From the NCBI RefSeq assembly GCF_027460265.1, contig NZ_JAPZBC010000001.1, positions 5,188,001 to 5,252,000 on the forward strand: a DNA stretch of 64,000 nt, read 5' to 3'. Position numbers and translations under genes: made by a program. Shown here piece after piece: positions 51,467 through 61,100 of this stretch. The notes under the pieces are model-generated. The model saw only the letters and a program-made list of their open reading frames with translations, did not search any database and was not told where the DNA came from. Each line of letters opens with the position of its first letter. Positions within the stretch are counted from its first letter, which is position 1. The DNA is from Streptomyces sp. WMMC940. Its GTDB lineage: Bacteria > Actinomycetota > Actinomycetes > Streptomycetales > Streptomycetaceae.

Positions 51467-54400
51467 TCAGCCGAACGCCTTGACAGTGCTCCAGTCGGTG
51501 GACAGGACCGTCTTGACCGGGGCGTTGGTGTCGGTGGTGGACGGGTTGTACAGCTTCATATTGCCGGTGGCGCCTTCGCGGGCCCACATGTCCGGGACGC
51601 CGTCCTTGTTGACGTCCGGGATACCGATCACGGCCGTGATGTTGGTCGCGGTCCAGTTCGTGCCGAACCGGACGTCGCCGTTGACCGAGTTGGCCGCCAG
51701 CTTGATCGACTCGAGGTCGACGCTGCCGGCGACCGCGCCGGGCTTGCCGTGGCGGACGTACATGTTGCCGTTGGACACGTTCCGCCACAGCAGGTCGGGC
51801 GTGTTGTCCCTGTTCATGTCCGCGATGTTGACGATGTCGCGAGCGGTGGTGGCCCAGGCGGTGCCCTCCATGAGCGTGGCGGACTGGAAGCTGCCGCCGG
51901 TGTAGCCGGAGAGGATCCAGAACGCGGTGCCCGCGCGCAGGGCGATGTCCGGGTGCTTGTCACCCGTGATGTCGCCGATCGCCTTCATCTGCGTCCACGT
52001 GGACGGCGCCGGTGCGTTGGACGGCAGCCGGATCTTCATGCGCTGGTCGACGTTGAAGGTGCCGTAGCCGTCGCCCGGGTAGAGCCAGAACTGCTTGTCC
52101 GGGGTGACGGCGAACAGGTCGGTTGACCCGTCGCCCGGGTAGACGTCGTTGTAGTGCGCGATCAGCGACGGCGTGCCGGCGGTGTTGATCCAGTGGTTCG
52201 CCGGGTCGACCTTCTTGCCGGCGGTGACGTACGAGCCGGACAGGCAGTTGTAGAGCTCACCGCCGGTGCCGGGGACGGTCGGGTCGGCGGGAGCGCCGGC
52301 GCAGTTCCGCAGCCTGCCGTCCGCGTAGAGGACGAGCAGGTCGGGGATGTTGTCGCCACCCGTGTCCATCGGTCCGTCGGCGGCGTCACGCGGGGGCAGG
52401 TAGAACTTGTAGTCGCCGCGGATGCTCTGGTTGCCGTTGACGTCGTAGGCGTAGACGGTGATCGTCACCGGTCCCGCGTGCGGCGGGGTGACGTTCGTGA
52501 GGGTGACCTTGCCGTTGACCGGGGTCGGCGCGTCGACGTAGCCGTTGCCCTCGAAGGCGTAACGGAACTTGGAGGCGCCGGCGGCGGTGAAGGTGAAGTC
52601 ACCGGGCTTGCCGAAGTTCACCGTCGCCCACGTCTTGCCGTCGTCGGTGGCCTCGGTGAACACCGTGCTGGTGATGTCCGGCTGCGGCGGGGCGATCGGG
52701 TCGACGGTGATCTGGCACGGCTCGCTGCCGTTCGGGAAGAAGGACGAGGTGGAGCGCGCGTTCGGGTACGTCGAGTCCTCGGACCGTACGTCCCACTTGA
52801 ACAGCGTGTTCGCCGTGAGGCCCGTCAGCAGTGGATCGGTGGCCTCGATGACCATCTGGCCGTAGCCCGTGGAGGTCGGGGTGGCGACATACTCCTTCTT
52901 GGTGCTGCTGCCGTTCTTCCAGAAGCGGAAGCGCAGCTTCGGCGGAGCGCCGTCCGGGTCGGAGCCCTTGGCCTTCAGCGTGATGGTCGTACGGCCGATC
53001 AGCGTGCTGGCGGTCGGGCCCGGCACGCACGCACCGCCCGGCGAGGACGTGCCGGAGGTCGGCTGGTTCGGCGGGCGGTTGAACTCGCCTTCGATCCGGG
53101 CACCGGTCGCGGCGAACTTGCGCCAGGTCTGGGTGTCGGTCTCGGACGTGGCCCGCATGCCGAGGGTGATGTTCGACCAGCCCTTGTCCGCGGCCTCCTG
53201 GGCCGCCGAGGTCACGGTGAACGACTCCCACGCGTCCGGGCAGGACGAGGACCAGCCGTGCGCGAAGGACTTCTTGTGCAGCACCCTCGACCAGCTCGGC
53301 TGCGCGTTCCACGTCGTACCCGAGGAGATGCCGCCCGTCAGCCAGAACTCCATCTGACGGTCGGTGCAGGACCAGGAGTGGTTGTTCACGATCTTGAACG
53401 TGGCCCAGTCGAACTTGGCGCCCTCGTAGCTGGTGGAGAACCTCATCCGCCAGAAGGAGCGGGCCAGACCGCCGGTGTCGCTCTCGTAGCCCACGCGGGC
53501 GTCGGAGGTGCCGGAGGAGAAGTTCGTACCGTTCCAGAAGCTGGAGTTCGGGTACTTCTTGTACGCCACGGTCCAGGCGAGCCAGTCGCTGTTGAGCGGC
53601 GGGTCGATGAAGACCGGGAACTTCGTGTCCTTGTCGGCGAGCAGGCCCGTGGCCGCGACGTCCAGGTTCAGCGTCGCGGAGCCGGTGCCGTCACCCTCGA
53701 GGACGATGGGGAGCTGGGCGGACTTCGCGCCCGGCTCGATGCCCGTCAGGCCCGACAGCTTCAGCACGTCGGCTGTGGTGGCCACGGAGGTGCGCTGCGG
53801 CGAGCCCGGGGGCAGCTCGGGGTCGCGGCCGGCCGAGTCCCAGGCGAACGGGGTCGGGATGCTGCCGGCCTCCTTGCCGTCCTTGCCGAGGACCTGGATC
53901 CGGTTGGCCTTCGTGTCCTGCCGGAACACGGCCGTCTTCGAGCGCAGCCCGTACGAGACGGTCGCGAGGTCCTTGTTCTGCGCGGCCTGCTCGTCCTTGA
54001 CGATGAGGAGCTGGCCGAAGCCGCCCTCGGCGCGCACGACCAGCAGCAGGTCGACACCCGGGAACACCTCGGGGTAGAGGGCGCGCGGGCCGTCGAGCAC
54101 CGGCTCGGGCAGGGTGCCCGGCCAGGTGTACGCGACGGTGTGGCGGTTCAGGTCGACCTCGGCGAGGACGGTCTCGCCGGCCAGCGGGGCGCGGACGTAC
54201 GAACGGTCGGCGCGGTCCGCGGACCGGGTACCGCCGGCGAAACGCACCGGCACGACCGCGTTCACCGGACGGATGCTCAGCGAACCGGCACCCTTCGTCC
54301 GGCGCAGCGTGGTGTCGATCGGCGCCCACTTGCCCTGGGCGTTCTTCGCACGCTGCGGCTGGGCGTCGATCTGGGTGCGCATCTTGCCGTTCGGCAGTGC

Positions 54401-54670
54401 CCAGATGAGCTGGTTCGCGGTGGTCGCCGTGTCGACGAGCACCTTCTTACGGGTACGCCGGGCTTCCGCTGCTGCGGCGGCCTCGTCGCGCGGGCCGACC
54501 TTCGCCGGTCTCGCGTCGGTCGCCCCGCCCCCTTGCGCGGTTGGCGGGGCATCGGGCTGCCACCAGGGCAGCAGGGCTGTGGCGAGTGCGGCCAGGACGA
54601 GGCCGAGAGTGAGACTCAGCCTGGTGCGTGTGCGCACGAATGGGCTGAGGAAACGAGGCGGCGCGGGCAC
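51467..54670 (-). CDS. Secreted FG-GAP/VCBS repeat protein
   Basis: A 1067-aa exported protein. N-terminal positive stretch and hydrophobic helix (LSLTLGLVLAALATALLPWW). A region (residues ~65-350) typical of proteins accompanying RHS genes in Streptomyces (LPNGKMRTQIDAQPQRAKNAQGKWAPIDTTLRR, YPEVFPGVDLLLVVRAEGGF). A DNRLRE-like beta domain follows at ~355-510. Fibronectin-like modules lie at ~520-740. Four Asp-rich FG-GAP-type repeats at ~740-1065 have calcium loops (GDITGDKHPDIA, ADMNRDNTPDLL, PDVNKDGVPDMW). GTG start with GGGAG eight nt upstream. Divergent from the RHS toxin gene and likely part of the same surface system. Confidence 0.85.
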   Translation of the reverse strand: MPAPPRFLSPFVRTRTRLSLTLGLVLAALATALLPWWQPDAPPTAQGGGATDARPAKVGPRDEAAAAAEARRTRKKVLVDTATTANQLIWALPNGKMRTQIDAQPQRAKNAQGKWAPIDTTLRRTKGAGSLSIRPVNAVVPVRFAGGTRSADRADRSYVRAPLAGETVLAEVDLNRHTVAYTWPGTLPEPVLDGPRALYPEVFPGVDLLLVVRAEGGFGQLLIVKDEQAAQNKDLATVSYGLRSKTAVFRQDTKANRIQVLGKDGKEAGSIPTPFAWDSAGRDPELPPGSPQRTSVATTADVLKLSGLTGIEPGAKSAQLPIVLEGDGTGSATLNLDVAATGLLADKDTKFPVFIDPPLNSDWLAWTVAYKKYPNSSFWNGTNFSSGTSDARVGYESDTGGLARSFWRMRFSTSYEGAKFDWATFKIVNNHSWSCTDRQMEFWLTGGISSGTTWNAQPSWSRVLHKKSFAHGWSSSCPDAWESFTVTSAAQEAADKGWSNITLGMRATSETDTQTWRKFAATGARIEGEFNRPPNQPTSGTSSPGGACVPGPTASTLIGRTTITLKAKGSDPDGAPPKLRFRFWKNGSSTKKEYVATPTSTGYGQMVIEATDPLLTGLTANTLFKWDVRSEDSTYPNARSTSSFFPNGSEPCQITVDPIAPPQPDITSTVFTEATDDGKTWATVNFGKPGDFTFTAAGASKFRYAFEGNGYVDAPTPVNGKVTLTNVTPPHAGPVTITVYAYDVNGNQSIRGDYKFYLPPRDAADGPMDTGGDNIPDLLVLYADGRLRNCAGAPADPTVPGTGGELYNCLSGSYVTAGKKVDPANHWINTAGTPSLIAHYNDVYPGDGSTDLFAVTPDKQFWLYPGDGYGTFNVDQRMKIRLPSNAPAPSTWTQMKAIGDITGDKHPDIALRAGTAFWILSGYTGGSFQSATLMEGTAWATTARDIVNIADMNRDNTPDLLWRNVSNGNMYVRHGKPGAVAGSVDLESIKLAANSVNGDVRFGTNWTATNITAVIGIPDVNKDGVPDMWAREGATGNMKLYNPSTTDTNAPVKTVLSTDWSTVKAFG

Positions 54671-55111
54671 GGCGGTCTACTCCCGTGTGGACCAGGCGGA
54701 CAGGACAGCACAGGCAGCCCCGGACGGCAGGCCGCGGGGCACAAGGCGCGCACACGATCACACGATCAACATGATCCGTCTACATGTAAGAGTGTTGTAA
54801 ACATGTTATGTGGAGTGGGCGAGCGCCTGATGCTCAGTCACCAACGTTGTATCTGCGGCTTTTGATCACCTGTTATGGCATGGATGAAGGGAATCCCGCC
54901 GCTTAATCTGAGAGATCAGATGATCCGCTGATCTGTGCGGTTATATCGCGTGAGGCAACTCATGCGAACGACGGTCCGCGCCCCTGCCCCGATCTTGAAG
55001 CATGTGGCGCTGATGACAGAGAGTGCGCACGCACGCGCCTGATGCAGACGCGTGCTCTTTGGTGTTTCCGCACCTCCGTTGTCTTGTTCGTCTGGGTGGG
55101 AGTCGACGCGC
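54671..55111. promoter_or_regulatory. Divergent, AT-richer promoter region of the FG-GAP and RHS genes
   Basis: No gene. Markedly less GC-rich than its surroundings. Palindromes TACATGTA (54781-54788) and AACATGTT (54800-54807) are about two helical turns apart. AGATCAG-N8-CTGATCT is at 54913-54934. These are candidate operators for coordinated divergent expression. Confidence 0.55.
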
Positions 55112-58100
55112 ATGCGTGCTTCAGGTCCACTGTCATGGCTGGGGCGGGGACGCCTGGCCACGACAGAGTCACAACGACGGCGCCGTCGGCGAAGCCGCAC
55201 GGCGACCGTCCTTTTGTTGTCATCGATATTGACGGTGACGAGTCTGGGCTCGCAGGCCCTGGCGGTGCCCGGCGACGGGATGTCCCGTGAGGAGACGACC
55301 TCTGAGGTCGACCTCCCCGACATTCCGCCGAGCACCACGCTCGCCGACAACGCGCAGGCTCCGAAGACGCTGAGCACGGCGCCGGAGAACCCGATCACGG
55401 CCTACGCACCGGTCGCCACGGACCCCTGGGTGGCGGATGCCGGCCAGGCGAACCCGTCGACGGCCACGCCGGGCACCACGGTCCAGGTCAAGAACACGAC
55501 CACCCAGGCGCTCCTGCCGGTCGGTGTCGGTGTGCCAGTGGGTCAGGACCCGGCGACCATCGCCGGTGACTGGCAGGTCGCCGTCAAGGCGACGACCACG
55601 TCCGAGGACACCGGCGTGCCCGGCATGATCATGGAGATCGTGCCGCCGGTGACGGCGGACCCGACAGCGCGGGTGGTCGTCGACGTCGACACGACCGCCT
55701 TCGAGGACCGCTACGGTCAGCTTGCCGCCGAGCGCTTCGGCCTCGTCCTGCTGCCCAGCTGCGTCATCGACTCCCCGGAGACCGGCGACTGTGCGCCGGA
55801 CACGGGCATCCAGACCATGTCGGTCGGGGACGAGCCGGACGTCGAGGTCGAGCGGCTGCGCAGCACCGTCAAGGAGGTGCCGGCGGCCAAGACCAAGCTG
55901 AAGGCGACGTCCGGCAAGACCAAGAACGCCGCGACCCGCCAGATCCTCTCCGGCACGGTTCCGGTCGCGAACCTGCTGCCGGACGAGGACGCCCCGTCGA
56001 CGGCCTCGGGCGCCTCCGCGCGCAAGGCCGCCTTCTCGTCGAACGTGGGCGCCTCGGGCCGCCAGGTCGTCGGCGCGATGGACACCGGCTCCTCGGCGTC
56101 CGGTGACTTCACCGCCTCGCCGCTGCTGTCCTCCGGCTCCTGGGCGGCGGGTTCGTCGAACGGTGCCTTCACCTACTCGTACCAGGTGCAGGTCCCGGAG
56201 ACCGCCGGCGGTCTGATGCCGAAGGTCGCCCTGTCGTACAACTCGCAGACGGTCGACGGCCGCACCTCGGCGTCGAACAACCAGGCCTCCTGGATCGGCG
56301 ACGGCTGGGACTACAACGCGGGCTCGATCACCCGGTCGTACAACAACTGCCGCCAGGACTCCAAGCGGGCCGGGGCGAACAACACCGACCACAAGACCGC
56401 CGACCTGTGCTGGGGCTCGGAGAACGCCACCCTCTCACTGGGCGGCATGACCACCGAGCTGGTCTGGGACAAGGACAAGGGCCCGCTCGGCACCGACGGG
56501 AAGCCCGTCGGCCAGTGGTTCACAGCCAACGGTGACGGCTCGAAGATCGAGCGGCTCAAGGACACGTCCAGGGACCCGCGTTCGGGCGTACTGAAGGACG
56601 CGGACGGCGAGTACTGGGTCGTCACGACCAGGGACGGCACCCGCTACCACTTCGGTCTGAACAAGCTCCCGGGCTGGTCGGACAACGGCACCGCCACCGA
56701 CGACCCGTACACCGACTCCGTCCTCTCGGTGCCGGTGTACGGCAACCACTCGGGGGAGCCCTGCTACGCGGGCGCGGGGACCACCAACTGGAAGAGCTCC
56801 TCCTGCCTCCAGGCCTGGCGGTGGAACCTCGACTACGTCGAGGACGTCCACGGCAACGCCATGTCCCTCTTCTGGGAGCGCGAGGAGAACTACTACGCGA
56901 AGAACTTCTACTTCAAGGGCCCGGTCAAGTACCACCGCGGCGGCTACCTGTCGCACATCTACTACGGTCAGCGCAAGGAATCGATCTTCTCCGCGACGGC
57001 CCCGGCCCGCGTCGGCTTCACCGTCGCCGAGCGCTGCTACCCCGAGGCCGGTCTGACCTGCTCGGAAGCGGAGTTCACGGACAAGGACCCGGGCAAGTAC
57101 CGCATCTGGTACGACACCCCGGCCGACCTGAACTGCAAGGCCGTCACCTCGACGTACACCCGCAAGTGCTGGAACGCCGGCCCGACGTTCTGGACCCGCA
57201 AGCGCCTGGACAAGATCACCACCTCGGCGCAGCGTCGTACCGACACCACCGCGCGCCAGGTCGTCGACGAGTACCAGCTCAAGCAGAGCTTCCCGGTCCT
57301 GAAGACCGGCGCCAACACCGCGCTCTGGCTGGAGTCGATCCAGCGCACCGGCTACGCCCGCAAGGGTTCCACCGACGCCTCGGTGAAGCTGAACGCGGTG
57401 CGGTTCGAGTCGAACTCCGACGACATGCCCAACCGCGTCTACCGCGGCAGCGCCGCGACGGATCCGCGACCCGGCTTCTCGCGTCTGCGCGTCGCGCGTG
57501 TCGTCAACGAGTACGGCGGCGAGACGATCGTCACCTACAAGCCCCGCGAGACCGCGTGTCAGGACAGCACGAACCTGCCGGGCAAGACCGAGACCGCCGC
57601 GCTGAAGTCCAACACCCGTCTCTGCTACCCGGTGTTCTGGCACCCGGACGCCGAGATCGAGGACATCGACTGGTTCAACAAGTACGTCGTCGACACGATC
57701 GAGGAGCTGCCGAACGTCGACGGCTCGTACTCGACGCTGACCGGGTACGACTACAAGAACGCCGGCTGGAAGCTGGCCGAGGCCGAGTTCACGAAGAAGT
57801 CCACCCGGACCTACTCGCAGTTCGCCGGCTTCGAGCAGACCACGGTCACCACGGGCGAGCGCAAGGCCACGGCCGACAGTGGTGAGGGCACCAGCCCCGC
57901 CGAGGAGATCCCCGGCGTCGACGGCCCGAAGACCAAGGCCGTCACCCGCTTCTACCGCGGCATGGGCGACACCGTCCCCATGAAGGACGTCCACGGCAAC
58001 ACGATCACGTACGACGGCCAGCCCGTGTACGACCGTGACGCCTTCGCCGGCCGCATCGCCGAGGAGCTCTCCTACTCCAACGCGACGGACGCGGACACCA

Positions 58101-61100
58101 ACTGGCTGACCCGCAGCATCACCATCCCCGAGGCGACCGAGCTCGCCAGCCGCGACCTCGGCGACGGGCTCAAGCCGCTGAAGGCGTGGCGGGTCACGGA
58201 GCCGGAGGAGATCGCGTACACGAAGTCCTCGGGCACGAACGCGGACGACCCGCGCACCACACGGTCGGTGAAGACGACGACGACGTACGAGTCGACGTAC
58301 GGGCTTCCGACGCTGGTGGAGTCGCTGGGCGACACCGGAAGGACCGGTGACGAGTACTGCACCAAGTCGGAGTACGTCCACCAGACGGCGAAGAACCTGA
58401 TCGGTCTGAGCAAGCAGGTCCTGGTCTCGCCGACGCTCTGCGCGAACGCCGACTGGGCGGACTTCGGTTCGCTGAGCGGAGGCAATCGCGCGGCCTACGA
58501 CGGCGGGCAGTACGGCGACGCGCTCAGCGCCACGACCCGCGGTCTTGCCACCCAGGCGTGGACGCTCAACGGCACCGGCACCGGCTTCCAGACCAACGGC
58601 ACCAAGGAGTTCGACGCCGTCGGCCGCGTGGTCAAGGAGACCCCGGCGGCGCAGCTCACCCAGCTGACGCCCAAGTCCTCCACGATCAAGTACGAGCCCC
58701 TCGGGCCGGCCACCGGTCAGGTCTTCAAGATCACCACGACCAACGTGCTCGGACACCGCGAGATCCAGGAGCTGGAGCCGGGCCGCTCGGTCACCGTGAA
58801 GACCACTGACGCCAACGACCACGTCAGCGAGGCCGTGTACGACCCGATGGGCCGGCTGGCCGAGGCCTGGGCCCCGGGCCGTACCCCGGGTTCGGGCGTG
58901 CCGGACTTCAGGGCCGAGTACGTCATCCCGGCCGAGGAGATCGACCCGAACGACCCGGACGGCGGCAAGACCCGCAAGCCTCCGTACGTCACCACGTACG
59001 CGCGTGGTTACGAGGAACGGATCGAGAAGTCCGTCACAATCTATGACGGTCTGGGTCGTGAGCGGCAGTCTCAGGAGGAGGCGGACGGCGGCGGCCGTCT
59101 GATCACCGACACGCTGTACAACAACGCCGGTGAGGTCTACCAGACCAACAACGCCTACCTGAACCAGGACGCCCCGAGCGGCGAGCTGTTCACCCCGCTG
59201 GCGGACACCACCATCCCGAACATCACCCGCTACACGTACGACGGCCTCGGCCGCGTACTGGAGGAGATGCCGGTCCTCAAGGTCAAGCTCGAGGGCACGA
59301 CCGAGGCCATCTCGCAGGCGGTCCCGGAGAAGGCCGTCCGCTACGAGTACGGCGAGGACTGGTCGAAGGTCATCCACCCGAAGGGCGACTCGTCCTACCG
59401 CGTCTGGACCGACGCGCTCGGCCGCACCGCCCGTACAGACACCTTCAACCCGGCGGCGCCCGAGTACACCTCGCCGACCGGCGTCAAGGAGCGCTACACG
59501 TCGACGCGCTATCAGTTCGACGCGCGCGGCCAGGTCGTGAAGGCCATTCCGTCCGGGGATCCGACTCACCCGTGGTCGTGGACGTACAACCACAACGGCC
59601 AGATACTGACGTCGACGGACCCGGATTCTGGCACGAGCCGCAACACGTACGACGCCTTCGGCCGGGTCCAGATCATTGAGAACGACCGTGGCGTCAAGGT
59701 CTGGAACGGCTACGACGAGCTGTCGCGTCCCAAGGAGGTACGCGAGGTCGGCCCGGCCGGCAAGCTGCTCTCCTCGTTCACGTACGACTCCGTCCCGGGC
59801 GGCAAGGGCATGCCCTCCACCGCCGTCCGCTACACCGACGGAGAGGCGTACACGCAGACGGTCAACGGCTACACGAAGGAGTACCAGCCGACCTCGACCA
59901 CGCTGTCCCTGCCGCAGTCGATCGTCGACACCTGGGGTCTGAAGAAGGACTACAGGTACGACTACACGTACAACGACCGCGGCATGCTGGACGAGACCAC
60001 CCTTCCCGAGGTGGGCAAGTTCGGCGCGGAGAAGCTGGTCGTCCGCTACAACAAGGACGGTAAGCCGCTCTCCATCTCCGGCAAGGACTGGTACGGCTCG
60101 GAGACGGTCTACTCCCCGTACGGCCAGGTCCTGCGCTCGACTCTCGGTGCCATGCCGTACCGGGTGTGGACGCAGAACTCCTTCGACGAGTCCAGCGGTG
60201 AGCTCACCGAGCAGTCGGTCTACCGCGAGAAGGGCGGTCCCAACGACACCACGGCCGACAGGACCGTCGTCGACGGCAACCTGGTCTCGAACCGGGCCTA
60301 CGGCTACGACCCGGCCGGCAACGTCACCTCCATCCGGGAGAAGTCCACCGGGATCGCGGAGCGCCAGTGCTTCGTCTACGACCCGATCGGGCAGCTGAAG
60401 TCCGCCTGGACCTCCAAGGACCAGACGAGCTGCGTCAACCCCAGGAACCCGGACGGCACGCTCAACAAGAACGCCGACGGCACCCTCCGGGTCGCCGCGG
60501 GCCCGGACAGCTCCGGCTACTGGCAGGAGTACGAGTACGACCTGCTCGGCAACCGCACCCAGCTGACCGAGAACGACCTTTCGGGCGACACCACCAGGAA
60601 CGCGGTCACCACGTACGCGTACGGCAAGAACGCCGCCAAGGACCAGCCGCACTCGCTGACCAAGGTGTCGAAGAAGTACAAGACGCCGGCCGGCGCCGAG
60701 GTGACCGCCGAGGCAACCCGGCTGTACGAGCTCACCGGTGAGACCAAGACGATCACTTCGGTCGAGAACGGCGACAAGCAGGAATTCAGCTGGACGCACG
60801 ACGGCCTGGTCGACCGGATCACCGGCGCGGGCACCGGCGGCAAGACCCCGTACGTGGGTCTCGGCCAGAAGTGCCTGGACCTGAAGTCGGGTCTGGACGC
60901 GGCCGGCCAGCCGATCCAGCTGTACGCCTGCAACGCCTCCCCGGCGCAGAACTTCAAGTTCACGCCCACCCCGGGCCCAGCCACTGCTCCGCAGACCGAC
61001 CCCGACCGGGGCTCGCTCTCGGTGTACGGCACCTGGTGCCTCCAGCCCACGGCCAACGCCGTCGGCTCGGCGGTGCAGATCCAGAAGTGCGGCACCACCG